64,000 bases of DNA from an uncultured Campylobacter sp. (GTDB taxonomy: Bacteria > Campylobacterota > Campylobacteria > Campylobacterales > Campylobacteraceae), in assembly GCF_938041645.1 (NCBI RefSeq), contig NZ_CALIST010000067.1, forward strand, positions 1 through 64,000, read 5' to 3'. The notes below the pieces were generated by a model, which saw nothing but the letters and a program-made list of their open reading frames with translations, was not told the origin of the DNA and did no database searches. Both the position numbers and the translations under genes were made by a program. Position 1 is the first letter of the stretch, and each line of letters starts with the position of its first letter. Below, piece after piece: positions 1 to 9,276 of the stretch.

Positions 1-324
1 TCAAGCCTAGAAGATAAGAGCTATTCGCCTATAGAAGGCGAAATCGCTTCGAGTGTTCCACGTGGAACATACAAGGTAAACTCCTCAAATTTTATCACGA
101 CCGATAAAAAATCTGCGCTAAAATTCTTTGAGCGAGGTTATTTTTTAGAAAATATGGAATTTTTTGCGGTTCTTAAGGTAGCTCAAAAATTTCAAATTCC
201 CGCTTACGGAATTTTTTGTGCGACAAATTTTTGCGATTCAAACGCTCACGCAGATTTTTTAAAAAATCACGCCGCTGCAAAAGAAAATTTAACTAAATAT
301 CTAAAAACTAAGGCATTAATTTGA
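1..324 (+). CDS. nucleoside phosphorylase-like protein, 3' part only
   Basis: The open frame runs from the first base to TGA at 322-324 and encodes about 107 C-terminal residues. The segment [12 protein letters not shown] followed by [14 protein letters not shown] resembles the end of the PNP/UDP phosphorylase (MTA/SAH nucleosidase) fold, where a conserved Met-Glu pair contacts the ribose and is followed by a strand leading to a conserved Asp. The C-terminal helix is Lys/Ala-rich. The stop codon overlaps the TTG start of the next gene, so the two are probably co-transcribed and translationally coupled. Substrate cannot be assigned from the fragment. Family assignment is inference from the motif; the N-terminus lies outside the window. 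Confidence 0.6.
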   Translation, partial: SSLEDKSYSPIEGEIASSVPRGTYKVNSSNFITTDKKSALKFFERGYFLENMEFFAVLKVAQKFQIPAYGIFCATNFCDSNAHADFLKNHAAAKENLTKYLKTKALI

Positions 325-1430
325 AAAATATCTTTGATTTTACGATGAAAGAGCTTGAAAATTTCGTCGAACCAAAATTTAGAGCCAAGCAAATTTACGA
401 ATGGATTTACAAAAAGAATGTGGATGACTTTGCACAAATGCCAAATCTACCAAAAGAGATCCGTCAAAGTTTAGCTCAAAATTTTTATTTAGACCCGCTT
501 AAATGCATCAGATCCGAAACAAGTAGCGACGGCAGTATCAAATACCTTTTCGCTCTCAAAGACGGCAAGACGATAGAAAGTGTCTTATTGCCGATGAAGG
601 ATGAGCTGCGAGACGAAAACGAAAAAATCATAAGACACGCGCGCTATTCAATCTGCGTAAGTTCGCAAGTAGGCTGCAAAATTGGCTGTAGCTTCTGCTT
701 GACAGCAAAAGGTGGCTTCGTACGGAATTTAACTCCAGGCGAGATTGTGGCTCAAATTTGGCTCATCAAGAAAATGAACGCGATCCCGTACGAGCGCCGC
801 GTCAATGTCGTATATATGGGGATGGGCGAACCGCTTAATAACCTAGACAACGTTGCCAAAGCCGTGCAAATTTTAAAAGAAAACGACGGACTCGCAATAG
901 CGCCGCGTCGCCAAACGATAAGTACGAGCGGACTTTCTACGCAGATAAAAAAGCTTGGCGAAATGGATCTTGGCGTGCTACTCGCGATCTCGCTGCATGC
1001 AGTGGATGACGAACTGCGTGAAAAACTAATGCCGATAAATCGCGCCTACAATATCGCATCGATCATGCAGGCGGTGCGCGAGTTCCCAATCGATCTGCGA
1101 AAACGCGTGATGTTTGAATATCTAATGATCGATGGGGTAAATGACCAATCAAGCGATGCCAAAACGCTAGTGAAGCTTCTACATGGCATCCGCGCAAAAG
1201 TAAATCTGATCTATTTTAATCCGCACGAAGGCTCGAGCTTTGGCAGACCAAGCCCTGAAAATATGGTGAAATTTCAAGACTATCTATGCGCGCACGGCAT
1301 AACATGTACGATCCGCCAGAGCAAAGGGCTAGATATCAGTGCAGCGTGCGGACAGCTCAAACAAAGAAACGAGCAAGGTAAAATTTTAGATCAAAATGGC
1401 GTCAATATGGATAAAATTTTAAAAAGATAG
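321..1430 (+). CDS. rlmN: 23S rRNA (adenine-C2)-methyltransferase / tRNA A37 C2-methyltransferase RlmN
   Basis: Radical-SAM methyltransferase that makes m2A2503 in 23S rRNA and m2A37 in some tRNAs, by a ping-pong mechanism using a methylated cysteine. The radical-SAM cluster motif CKIGCSFC is at residues 119-126 (C119, C123, C126). The GMGEPL motif, the SLHA segment and the near-C-terminal Cys in AACGQL are all present, and 369 aa is normal for the family. The start is TTG at 321, overlapping the upstream stop; an ATG eight codons downstream is the alternative, but the TTG form keeps coupling with the upstream gene. Reaction and residues follow established RlmN biochemistry; the identification is very secure. 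Confidence 0.96.
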   Translation: MKNIFDFTMKELENFVEPKFRAKQIYEWIYKKNVDDFAQMPNLPKEIRQSLAQNFYLDPLKCIRSETSSDGSIKYLFALKDGKTIESVLLPMKDELRDENEKIIRHARYSICVSSQVGCKIGCSFCLTAKGGFVRNLTPGEIVAQIWLIKKMNAIPYERRVNVVYMGMGEPLNNLDNVAKAVQILKENDGLAIAPRRQTISTSGLSTQIKKLGEMDLGVLLAISLHAVDDELREKLMPINRAYNIASIMQAVREFPIDLRKRVMFEYLMIDGVNDQSSDAKTLVKLLHGIRAKVNLIYFNPHEGSSFGRPSPENMVKFQDYLCAHGITCTIRQSKGLDISAACGQLKQRNEQGKILDQNGVNMDKILKR

Positions 1431-1496
1431 AAAAAAAATCGGCTAATATTTCCAGATCACAAAGCAAATCGGCAAAAAATTTATAAAGGAGTAGCA

Positions 1497-1613
1497 ATGG
1501 ACGCGCAAAAAATAATGGATGAGATCGGCATCTTCTTAGACAGATCGCTGCTTAAAAAATCCAAGATTACAAAGGCAGAAATTATCCACAAATTCTTTCT
1601 AATCTACCCTTAA
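1497..1613 (+). CDS. short hypothetical protein (38 aa)
   Basis: ATG at 1497 sits 7 bases behind a near-perfect Shine-Dalgarno AAAGGAG. The reading frame encodes 38 residues beginning MDAQKIMDEIGIFLDRSLLK and ending HKFFLIYP. It is charged in the first two thirds and hydrophobic at the end. No family is recognised. It lies 66 bp after rlmN and could be a genuine small protein or the 5' stump of a longer gene cut off by rearrangement, since the next gene is a lone hypothetical on the opposite strand. The ribosome binding site is the main support. Confidence 0.4.
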   Translation: MDAQKIMDEIGIFLDRSLLKKSKITKAEIIHKFFLIYP

Positions 1614-1641
1614 CATTTCGAATTTTCATAGAAATCAACAA

Positions 1642-2124
1642 TTACAATCCAAGTCTCATGCCAATATCTTGCGATATTTCTATTGTTTGTTTTTGTTCTA
1701 TGCTACGGTCTATACCCAAACCAAGCACCCTCTTGCGATATTCCCCAAAAGAAGCAACTACCGTTTTGCTCCCCATGCTTGCTATTAATGCCGAGCTTTC
1801 TAAATTAACGGAGCTTCCCGCCCCACCCTTTTGCTTAAATAGAAAATTGGCGTATTCGTCAAATTCTTTTTTAAATATCCCATGTTCTTGATTGTATTTT
1901 TTAAAAGAATCAACACCAGATCTAAAATCTTTTATACTGCCACCCAACTTATCTTGAAGCATCCAATATTTATGCGCTCTGAGCTCAAATTTATCGTCAT
2001 CTTCGCTACCGAAAATAAATATATGAAACCCGCTGTCTAGCCAAGTTGAATTATATGCTTTTATAGCTGTAACGCTTTTTCCCAATATAGCCATCGCAAA
2101 ATAAAATCGTCTTAAAATTTTCAA
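1642..2124 (-). CDS. hypothetical protein (160 aa)
   Basis: No family is recognised. The protein is soluble and mixed alpha/beta, with an acidic patch EDDDKFELRAHKYWML near residue 42 and a Gly-Ser rich turn near residue 101. It has no signal peptide, although the first 20 residues are mildly hydrophobic. The longest frame begins with TTG at 2124 and has no good ribosome site; ATG at 2094 (MAILGKSV) is an alternative, so the true start is uncertain. It is flanked by rlmN and an RluA-type gene and does not look like part of an operon. It may be accessory DNA. Confidence 0.5.
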   Translation of the reverse strand: MKILRRFYFAMAILGKSVTAIKAYNSTWLDSGFHIFIFGSEDDDKFELRAHKYWMLQDKLGGSIKDFRSGVDSFKKYNQEHGIFKKEFDEYANFLFKQKGGAGSSVNLESSALIASMGSKTVVASFGEYRKRVLGLGIDRSIEQKQTIEISQDIGMRLGL

Positions 2125-2249
2125 ATAACTATAGATGAGGAATTAATAAATTAAACGCCGTTGTAACCACAAAATTTTATAAAAACCAGCAAAAGCAAAA
2201 TCCTAGTCATAAAAATAATCGCCGCCACCTCAAAATTTTATTGAGTTGC

Positions 2250-3638
2250 TTAAATTTTACCGATTTTCGCGAGATTATAAAACTCTTTTGCGGCGTCAAA
2301 TTTGCTTTTTATCTCGTATCGTTCGCCACTCAGTTCGAAGCAAATCGCATTCGCGTGCAGTAGCAATCTCGGCGCTCCCGTCGTTCTGATCCGCTCCGTC
2401 TCATCCATCTTTTTATCCAATATCCGCTCCGCTTGCTCTCGCGAAAGCCCATACAGCGGCTCTCCCAATATCGGCGCACCCGCGGCAAATAGATGTAGCC
2501 TAATCTGATGCTGCCTGCCCGTCAGCGGATAGCACTCAATAAGACTAGCGTCTATATCTGAGAGATATCGCAGCGGGCGAATCAGCGTGATTGCCTCCTT
2601 GCCATCGCGCGATATTTTCATACGAATTTTAAGATCGGCAAACTCGTCGCTAGGGGCGATCGGAGCATCAATCACAAACCCCTCGAAATCCTTTAAAAAT
2701 TTCAGTTTTTCGCTAAATTTTGCGTATTTTGCAGGCTCAAATTTTTTAAAATTTACGTATCCCGTAGAAGTAGCCAGCAAAGATTTAGCCGCAGGTAAGG
2801 CGCAAGGTTTATGTCCGTTATCCGCGCTACTCATCGCGATAGCGGGTTTAAGCTTATCGCTCACGCCGCAGAATAAAGCATCAAATTCAAATCCGCTGCC
2901 AACATCGCCAGCAGGAGCACCAGATTTAAATTTAGCCTGCGCGCCGCCAGATAGAGCGCTGCGCCATAATCCCCTACTCGCACCATTAGATAAGATATTA
3001 AATCCAAATTTATTGCCTACTCCTTTTAGAGCTAGTGTATCGCGCAGATCCGACACGCTACTTGGCAAACTCACAGCATCGTCCGCAAATTTTGATCCGC
3101 AAATTTCATACGAACCTAGCGCATAGCAATTCTCTATCTCGCCATTGCAAGCAGCACTTTGCAAATCCCCTCGTACGAGCGCTAGATAGCTTTTCATCAC
3201 TCTACGCTGTTCGAAGCACTCTTTAAGCTCGCGCGCCGCGTCTTTATTCTTGGCGACAATAAGAATTCCGCTGGTTTCTAAATCAAGCCTATGCGCTACG
3301 CACGCGTCCTGCCCGTATAGCGACCAGATCTCGTCATACATATTATAAGGCGAGTTGCGCCCGCTTGGATGGCTTAAAATTCCACTCGGCTTGTCAAATG
3401 CCGCAAACGCATCGCACTCAAAAATAGGCTTCAGTCCGCGCGGCTCGCATTTGTAATCGATCAAAAAAATTTCTCCGCGAGCAACGGAATTTTTATGCAA
3501 ATTTTGATCCTCTGCATCGGTTACGCGATGCTTGTCACAGATGCGCTGCGCGGATTTCATATCGTATCCGAGGCTAAGCAGAATTTCGTAAATTTTGCGT
3601 CCCTCAAAGCTTCCCAGGCTTCTTTTCTCATAACCCAT
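2250..3638 (-). CDS. RluA-family RNA pseudouridine synthase with large internal insertion
   Basis: Converts specific uridines in rRNA or tRNA to pseudouridine. An S4-like N-terminal segment (residues about 10-65) is followed by the catalytic domain with HRLDLETSG at 116-124 (catalytic Asp119), the segment MKSYLALVRG at 148-157 and the C-terminal LTGRQHQIRLH. The family is usually around 300-330 aa; this protein has 462. The excess is a single block, roughly residues 160-318, rich in Gly, Ala and Ser, placed between the two halves of the catalytic domain. The gene is divergent from purB. Because the frame is open throughout, the insert is translated if real. Which uridine it modifies cannot be told. 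Confidence 0.88.
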   Translation of the reverse strand: MGYEKRSLGSFEGRKIYEILLSLGYDMKSAQRICDKHRVTDAEDQNLHKNSVARGEIFLIDYKCEPRGLKPIFECDAFAAFDKPSGILSHPSGRNSPYNMYDEIWSLYGQDACVAHRLDLETSGILIVAKNKDAARELKECFEQRRVMKSYLALVRGDLQSAACNGEIENCYALGSYEICGSKFADDAVSLPSSVSDLRDTLALKGVGNKFGFNILSNGASRGLWRSALSGGAQAKFKSGAPAGDVGSGFEFDALFCGVSDKLKPAIAMSSADNGHKPCALPAAKSLLATSTGYVNFKKFEPAKYAKFSEKLKFLKDFEGFVIDAPIAPSDEFADLKIRMKISRDGKEAITLIRPLRYLSDIDASLIECYPLTGRQHQIRLHLFAAGAPILGEPLYGLSREQAERILDKKMDETERIRTTGAPRLLLHANAICFELSGERYEIKSKFDAAKEFYNLAKIGKI

Positions 3639-3662
3639 ATTAAACTTTCAGCCCTATTTTTA

Positions 3663-3668
3663 TATAAT
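3663..3668 (+). promoter_or_regulatory. candidate -10 box for purB
   Basis: TATAAT within TTTTATATAATTTTTG, 45 bp upstream of the purB ATG. The AT-rich upstream stretch without a clear -35 is typical of Campylobacter sigma-70 promoters. Positional inference only. Confidence 0.45.
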
Positions 3669-3713
3669 TTTTGCCATCATTATACAAGAAATTCTAACCG
3701 AAAGGCTACTAAA

Positions 3714-5045
3714 ATGGTCGAAAGATACGCAAGAAAAGAGATGTCTGAAAAATGGAGCTTGCAAGCCAAATACGACGCGTGGCTAAAAGTCGAGCTCGCG
3801 GCGGTTAAAGCGTGGAATAAGCTAGGTCTAATAAGTGACTGCGATAAAGATAAAATTCTACAAAACGCAAGCTTTAGGATCGAGCGGATAGATGAGATCG
3901 AAAAGACCACCAAGCACGACGTGATTGCATTTCTAACGAGCGTGAGTGAGAGCCTTGGGCAGGAGAGCCGCTTCGTGCATTACGGCATGACTAGTAGCGA
4001 TTGCATTGATACCGCCGTCGCGCTGCAAATCAAAGAAAGCATGGAGCTCATCATTGAGGATGTGCAAAATTTAAAAACCGCGATAAAATCTCAAGCCATG
4101 AAGCACAAAATGACGCTGATGGTCGGGCGCAGCCACGGTATCCACGGCGAGCCGATCACTTTCGGACTCGTGCTTGCGGTCTGGTATGATGAGATAAATC
4201 GCGCGCTAGAGCTTTTGCAACACGCAAAAAGCATTATCAGCTACGGCAAAATAAGTGGTGCGATGGGGAATTTCGCCCACGCTCCACTAGAGCTGGAAGA
4301 GCTAGTGTGCGAATATCTGGGGCTAAAGCCCGCTCCCGCATCCAATCAAGTCATCCAGCGCGATCGCTACGCGCAGGTAATGAGCGCACTTGCGATCCTG
4401 GCTTCCAGCTGCGAAAAGATCGCTATCGCAATCCGCCACTATCAACGTACCGAGGTTTATGAGGCAGAGGAATTTTTTAGCCCAGGTCAAAAGGGCAGCT
4501 CTGCGATGCCGCACAAACGAAATCCTGTGCTTAGCGAAAACGTAACGGGACTATGTCGTATGATCCGTAGCTTCGCAATACCCGCGATGGAGGACGTAGC
4601 GCTATGGCACGAACGCGACATCAGCCATAGCTCGGTCGAGCGATTTATCCTCCCTGATGGCTTTATAACCGCCGATTTTATGCTAAATCGCTTGACGAGC
4701 TTGATCGAAAAACTGCTCGTATATCCCGAAAATATGATGAGAAATCTAAATTTAACCGGTGGGCTCGTGTTTTCGCAGCGCGTGCTGCTAGAGCTGCCTA
4801 AACGAGGAGTTAGCAGAGAGGATGCTTATAAAATCGTGCAGCGTAATGCGATGAAGGTCTGGGCGGATCTGCAAGAGGGCAAAAAAGCTATAGATGAGCA
4901 AGGGCATAGCCTATTTTTGCAAAATCTGCTAGCAGATACAAAGCTACGAGAAAAGCTAAGCGAAAGCGAGATCAAAGAGTGCTTTGACTACGGATATTAC
5001 ACCAAAAACGTAGACGCGATTTTCGCTAGGGTTTTTGGCAAATAG
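3714..5045 (+). CDS. purB: adenylosuccinate lyase
   Basis: Catalyses two steps of purine synthesis: SAICAR to AICAR plus fumarate, and adenylosuccinate to AMP plus fumarate. HYGMTSSD near residue 88, GRSHGIHGEP near 140 and the superfamily signature SSAMPHKRNP near 262 are all intact. The start chosen is ATG 3714, preceded by AAAGG, giving 443 aa as in other Campylobacter PurB proteins; the frame is open further upstream but that part overlaps the divergent rluA-type gene and has no family similarity. Cytoplasmic homotetramer by family knowledge. Confidence 0.96.
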   Translation: MVERYARKEMSEKWSLQAKYDAWLKVELAAVKAWNKLGLISDCDKDKILQNASFRIERIDEIEKTTKHDVIAFLTSVSESLGQESRFVHYGMTSSDCIDTAVALQIKESMELIIEDVQNLKTAIKSQAMKHKMTLMVGRSHGIHGEPITFGLVLAVWYDEINRALELLQHAKSIISYGKISGAMGNFAHAPLELEELVCEYLGLKPAPASNQVIQRDRYAQVMSALAILASSCEKIAIAIRHYQRTEVYEAEEFFSPGQKGSSAMPHKRNPVLSENVTGLCRMIRSFAIPAMEDVALWHERDISHSSVERFILPDGFITADFMLNRLTSLIEKLLVYPENMMRNLNLTGGLVFSQRVLLELPKRGVSREDAYKIVQRNAMKVWADLQEGKKAIDEQGHSLFLQNLLADTKLREKLSESEIKECFDYGYYTKNVDAIFARVFGK

Positions 5046-5841
5046 CAGGCACGACGACTTGCTATTTTAAAACTCCGAGCTAGCTTACAAAATATAGCGA
5101 AGCAGCTAGAAATTTATGTTTGCGCCGAAGTATTTTAAAAACAGCGATTGAAATTTTAAAATTTTTACAAAGACAAAATTTTAGTAAAAGCGTAGCGCTT
5201 GCGGATTAATCTAGCATCTAAATCCGCACGACAGGCATCCACCACTTTTACCGCGAATTTTTCTACGGTTGCAACTAACCTTAAAATCGTAAAAATTTAA
5301 TGCTTTAAAACGGTAAAATTCTTAGGTGTAGTAGTTTTAGAATTTTACCGCAAAATTTAAGTGCTAATCCCGAAGATGTAAATGTGAGATTTCCATAAAG
5401 CAAAATGGCATTTCTGCGTCGGACTCAAGCTAGGAGTCGTGAGATATACGAAGCAATTATGAAACAAATTTAAAATGGCAAATGGAGACATTGATAAAAT
5501 TCCGCTTTTTCAACTTGAAAATATAACGATTCTTAGAAAAAAGCAGATTGAGTAAAATTTCATAAATTCCATCAATTTAAGCGCTTAACAGATAGCACTA
5601 AAAATAGGAAATTAAGCTTGCGTAATGATATTTTTAAAAATTTTAAATTTTATACGCGTAAGCAGGTAAAATTTGATGTCTAGTACCAGCAGCGCCCTTG
5701 ATTATCATATAATTGCATCTGAATTGCTAGCAAATTTCGGATTAAACAATCCTGCGATTTGACGTCTAATAATTATTTGGAATTTAAAATGGATGGAGCG
5801 GGAGTTCGTTCGCCCCATCCTGCGCTAGCACGTTAGAATTT
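5046..5841. other. 796-bp intergenic region with short ORF fragments
   Basis: No convincing gene. The sequence is rich in AAATTTT and AAATTC words. Two adjacent short frames, 5405-5473 (MAFLRRTQARSREIYEAIMK, 22 aa) and 5475-5555 (26 aa starting MANGDIDKIPLFQLENITIL), have a more protein-like composition than the surroundings and may be remnants of a decayed gene. I cannot name a parent family. Confidence 0.3.
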
Positions 5842-6471
5842 TTAGAATTTGAAGTTATATCCTAGATATAGCCCGTGGTTGGTTTCATATACTTTATCTA
5901 AGTCTTCATCTAGTTTGCTAGCCTTGTATCTCGTATAGTCCGCCTTGTAGCCAAACTCGATCTCGTTATGCTCATCAAAGCTATATAGCCCGCCCAGTCT
6001 TGCGCCAATGACCCAACCCGGTGCGGTCTTAGATGCGGAGCCGCTAGTGCCGTCAAAGTCGTTATAAGAATCTTTGTATTTCAAAAACGAAACCCCCGTA
6101 TATGCGCCCGCTACTAGCCTAAAGCCATTTGTAATCTCAGGCGTAAAATCCCCACCTACTAGCAGGCTATGTTTGCTCCACTCGTGCTTGAAATTTCCAT
6201 ATTCATCACTGCCGCTTTTTGAAGTCTTGAAATCATACATATACTCACCGTATACCCTAGCTATGTCAAAATCATAGCCGCCTTTAAAACCTATCGCAGC
6301 TTGCCCTTTACTGTCTTTATCTGTATCCGAATAATCCTCGTCCGTCCACTTAGAAGTAATGCTAGATTTAAATGAATAATCTCCCTCGATGCCTAAAAGT
6401 AAACCCTCGCTAGAGCCTACGCTAACGCAAGCCGCAGCGGCAAACGCCGCGATTAAAATTTTGTTTTTCAT
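5842..6471 (-). CDS. outer-membrane beta-barrel protein
   Basis: A Sec signal peptide (Lys-Asn-Lys then an Ala-rich core, cleavage near residue 20) is followed by about 190 residues of alternating polar and hydrophobic strands with Tyr/Trp/Phe girdles and Gly-Asp turns. The protein ends in YLGYNFKF, with the terminal Phe recognised by the BAM machinery. Size and pattern fit an eight-stranded OmpA/OmpW-like barrel. The start ATG has TAAGGAG upstream. The function (adhesin, porin or structural) cannot be deduced. It stands alone, with its own promoter candidate about 125 bp upstream. Confidence 0.8.
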   Translation of the reverse strand: MKNKILIAAFAAAACVSVGSSEGLLLGIEGDYSFKSSITSKWTDEDYSDTDKDSKGQAAIGFKGGYDFDIARVYGEYMYDFKTSKSGSDEYGNFKHEWSKHSLLVGGDFTPEITNGFRLVAGAYTGVSFLKYKDSYNDFDGTSGSASKTAPGWVIGARLGGLYSFDEHNEIEFGYKADYTRYKASKLDEDLDKVYETNHGLYLGYNFKF

Positions 6472-6981
6472 ATTTTCTCCTTACAATTTACGATTTCAAG
6501 GCTTCTCGCCACAGCCGCTCTTACCGTTTTATAACTTACGATCTTTGAGCCTCCTCCACCGGATTCGCTTACAAATCCGTTTAAAATTTGCTGATTATAA
6601 TATCCTTTTTTTGAAATTTCGATGAATTTCGCGACAAGACTTGGAATTTTATCTCACTCGCCTTGGATAAAATTTTATCTCGTTTGCTAAGGACAGAATT
6701 CTATCTCGATTGCCTAGATGAAATTCGACGAAATTCTACACCGCCTCCCTTGGGCAGTTAGCAAATTTATGTCGGGTGTCATTAAAAAATAATCTGTGAT
6801 GAAATTTAAAGCGCTTATTTAGTTGCTCGTTTTTATGTATAATTTAAAATTTACACACGAGATAAGTGCCGTGTTACCGATAGTAACTGCACTTTTAAAA
6901 ATTTAAGACGATTTGATTTGGAATTTATAAAATTCCCGCCTCATTTTTGTATCATAAGCCAAATCCAAAAAAGGAGTATTT
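6472..6981. other. intergenic region with divergent promoters
   Basis: 510 bp between the barrel gene and the DASS transporter. It contains a minus-strand -10 candidate at 6594-6599 for the barrel gene and a plus-strand one at 6838-6843. Between 6640 and 6740 there are three imperfect direct repeats of a word like GGATAAAATTTTATCTCG, varying around AAATTTTATCTCG/AGAATTCTATCTCG. No coding potential is seen. Confidence 0.5.
6838..6843 (+). promoter_or_regulatory. candidate -10 box for the DASS transporter gene
   Basis: ATGTATAATTT is an extended -10 match, about 139 bp before the ATG at 6982. The ribosome site AAAAGGAG lies directly before the gene. The long leader is unexplained; another start site closer in is possible. 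Confidence 0.35.
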
Positions 6982-8454
6982 ATGGAAGAACACAAAGTGG
7001 AGTTGCGCAACTCCCGCTTACAAGGAACACTGGACTCAGACGTAGACGAGCTGGGTTTAGACAGGCTAACCGACACCGTGCCGTTTCCTAAGCGTGGTGT
7101 CATCATTATGGCGATTGCCGTTGCTGTGGGCTTTGCGCTATATGCCGCGCTACCATTTGAGTCTAATGTCAAAAAAGGCCTTGCGTTACTTGCTTTTATC
7201 GCGATTATGTGGCTTACAGAGGCCGTGCATATCACGGTAACCGCGCTTATGGTGCCGGTGCTTGCGGTAGCTATCGGACTTGGCAAATTCGCTAAAGATG
7301 GCACTTTCACGGCTGCCACCATCAAAAGCACGCTTGCAAATTTTGCAAACCCTACGATCTTTACCTTTTTCGGCGGTTTTGCTCTGGCAACGGCTCTGCA
7401 TATGCAAAAGCTCGATAAAAAGATCGCGATGTGGCTAATCGCCCGCGCAGGCGGTCGCTTAGGTGTAGCTGCGATTTTAATCTGCCTTGCTACGGCGATC
7501 CTTTCGATGTGGGTTTCAAACACCGCAACTGCTGCGATGATGCTTCCGATCGCGCTTGGAATTTGCGCCAACATGGACGAGAGCAAAGATCGCGGCACGC
7601 TTGTGTTTTTGCTTTTAGGCATCGCGTATTCTGCAAGCATCGGAGGTCTGGGCACGCTCGTGGGATCTCCGCCAAATTTAATCGTGGCTCAAGCCTTGCA
7701 CTACAGCTTCGCGGACTGGATGAAGGTAGGTTTGCCGCTAATGTGCGTGATGCTACCGATAATGCTTGTGGTGCTTTATATAATTTTCAAGCCGAATTTA
7801 AGTCATAAAATAGAGATGGATCTGGAGCATATCCCTTGGACGCGCGAGCGCATTATTACTATCGTCGTATTTGCTCTAACAGCGCTTGGCTGGATATTTT
7901 CAAAGCAAATTTCAGCCCTTGTGGGCTTTAAAGTGGATGATGCCTATGTAGCGATCTGCTCGGCAGTCGTAATCGTCATACTAGGGCTTGCCAAATGGCA
8001 CGACATCGCCGAAAACACCGAATGGGGCGTGTTACTGCTTTTCGGCGGCGGACTTACGCTAAGTGCGGTTTTAGGCGATTCCGGAGCTTCTAAGGTGCTT
8101 GGCGATCTAGTCGCGCACACTTTCGGCGGAGCGCCTACTTACATCGTACTTTTGGTAACGGCAGTTTTCATCATCTGCCTTACGGAATTTACGAGCAATA
8201 CCGCCTCTGCTGCACTTTTAGTACCAGTATTTGCGGGAGTAGCGGCTCAGATGGGGCTGCCAAAAGAAACTCTTACTATAGTAATCGGTGTGGGCGCAAG
8301 CTGCGCTTTCATAATGCCGGTAGCGACACCGCCGAATGCTTTGGTTTTCGGCACGGGACGCATTCGCCAGGCGGAAATGGTACGAAGTGGCGGAATTCTA
8401 GCGATATTCTCCGCGTTTTTGGTTTCGGGGTACGCGTATATTTTTTACTCGTAA
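6982..8454 (+). CDS. DASS/SLC13-family sodium:anion symporter
   Basis: Inner-membrane secondary transporter of the divalent anion:Na+ symporter family (CitT/SdcS/NaDC type), which moves di- or tricarboxylates or sulfate. An N-terminal cytoplasmic stretch of about 40 residues is followed by roughly 11-12 hydrophobic segments. The two inverted-repeat SNT motifs that bind Na+ and the substrate carboxylates are present: SNTATAAMMLP in the first half and TSNTASAALLVP in the second, plus SPPNLIVA and TPPNALVF in the matching hairpin positions. At 490 aa it is full length. The substrate is not determined by sequence; succinate, fumarate or malate would fit the fumarase and respiratory genes nearby. 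Confidence 0.88.
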   Translation: MEEHKVELRNSRLQGTLDSDVDELGLDRLTDTVPFPKRGVIIMAIAVAVGFALYAALPFESNVKKGLALLAFIAIMWLTEAVHITVTALMVPVLAVAIGLGKFAKDGTFTAATIKSTLANFANPTIFTFFGGFALATALHMQKLDKKIAMWLIARAGGRLGVAAILICLATAILSMWVSNTATAAMMLPIALGICANMDESKDRGTLVFLLLGIAYSASIGGLGTLVGSPPNLIVAQALHYSFADWMKVGLPLMCVMLPIMLVVLYIIFKPNLSHKIEMDLEHIPWTRERIITIVVFALTALGWIFSKQISALVGFKVDDAYVAICSAVVIVILGLAKWHDIAENTEWGVLLLFGGGLTLSAVLGDSGASKVLGDLVAHTFGGAPTYIVLLVTAVFIICLTEFTSNTASAALLVPVFAGVAAQMGLPKETLTIVIGVGASCAFIMPVATPPNALVFGTGRIRQAEMVRSGGILAIFSAFLVSGYAYIFYS

Positions 8455-8472
8455 AATTCCGTCAAAATTCTA

Positions 8473-8496
8473 TAGTCCGGGTATCTGCTCGGACTA
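8473..8496. terminator. hairpin after the DASS gene
   Basis: Perfect 7-bp stem TAGTCCG/CGGACTA with a 10-nt loop, 19 bp after the stop codon. There is no real T-run downstream (AAATATATTTAT follows), so it is only a weak terminator candidate. Confidence 0.35.
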
Positions 8497-8587
8497 AATA
8501 TATTTATAAGATATATTTTTAAACTCCTAAATTTTCGGAATCTTTATAAAAAAATTCTGATTTAATACTATTTTAATCAGTTATCTG

Positions 8588-8593
8588 TATAAT
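8588..8593 (+). promoter_or_regulatory. candidate -10 box for the amino-acid ABC operon
   Basis: CTGTATAATATG, 28 bp upstream of the first permease ATG. Spacing to the start codon leaves a short leader containing GGAAAGAAG. Confidence 0.5.
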
Positions 8594-8620
8594 ATGCATA
8601 TTTTACGGAAAGAAGAATTT

Positions 8621-9274
8621 ATGGATTTTGATTTTATAGCTAAATTTAGCCCGATGTTCGTAAAGGCGGGAATTTTAACGCTGAAGCTTGCATTTTACGG
8701 GATTTTACTATCCATAATCATCGGTTTTATCTGCACGCTAATAAAATATAAAAGATTGCCTCTATTAAGCCCGCTTGTGAGCACATATATCGAGCTATCT
8801 CGCAACACTCCGCTTTTAATTCAGCTATTTTTTCTATACTACGGTCTGCCGAAGCTGGGCGTTCAAATTTCGGGCTTTACCTGCGCGATTGTAGGTCTTG
8901 CGTTTTTGGGCGGAAGCTATATGAGCGAGAGCTTTAGGCTCGGTTTTGAGGCGATAAAAAAATCCCAGATCGAAAGCGCGATGAGCCTCGGTCTTAGCGA
9001 AGCACAGATAGTGTTTTACGTCGTGCTGCCGCGCGCCTTTGCGATCGCCCTGCCCTCCATCAGCGCAAACATAATCTTTCTGCTTAAAGAAACCTCGATC
9101 GTTAGTATCGTAGCGCTCGCCGATCTCGTTTATGCCGCAAAGGACATCATCGGGCTGTATTACAAGACGAACGAGGCGCTATTTATGTTAAGCGTTTCGT
9201 ATCTGATCATAATCTTGCCGCTTTCGCTAGCGCTTACGCTGCTTGAAAAGCGCCTTGCGTATATGAGAGGCTAG
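8621..9274 (+). CDS. polar amino-acid ABC transporter permease 1 (cysteine uptake)
   Basis: HisMQ/GlnP-type inner-membrane permease of 217 aa with about five transmembrane helices. The conserved ELSRNTPLLIQLFFLYYGLP segment at the start of the membrane domain and the EAA loop (ESAMSLGLSEAQIVFYVVLP) that docks onto the ATPase are clear. The start is ATG 8621 behind GGAAAGAAG. First gene of a tight four-gene operon (permease, permease, ATPase, CjaA-type receptor). The substrate is inferred from the receptor. Confidence 0.9.
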   Translation: MDFDFIAKFSPMFVKAGILTLKLAFYGILLSIIIGFICTLIKYKRLPLLSPLVSTYIELSRNTPLLIQLFFLYYGLPKLGVQISGFTCAIVGLAFLGGSYMSESFRLGFEAIKKSQIESAMSLGLSEAQIVFYVVLPRAFAIALPSISANIIFLLKETSIVSIVALADLVYAAKDIIGLYYKTNEALFMLSVSYLIIILPLSLALTLLEKRLAYMRG

Positions 9275-9276
9275 CG

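Noticed and set aside
2587..3126. 179-aa plus-strand frame opposite the RluA-type insert
   Set aside because: Considered as a possible overlapping gene explaining the insert, but it has Ser/Pro/Leu shadow composition and no start signal.
3495..3713. 73-residue N-terminal extension of purB
   Set aside because: Overlaps the divergent pseudouridine synthase gene; ATG 3714 has a ribosome site and matches family length.
6903..7655. 250-aa frame on the minus strand across the DASS transporter gene
   Set aside because: Antisense shadow of a well-supported membrane protein; Ala/Ser/Ile-rich composition typical of complementary reading, no ribosome site.
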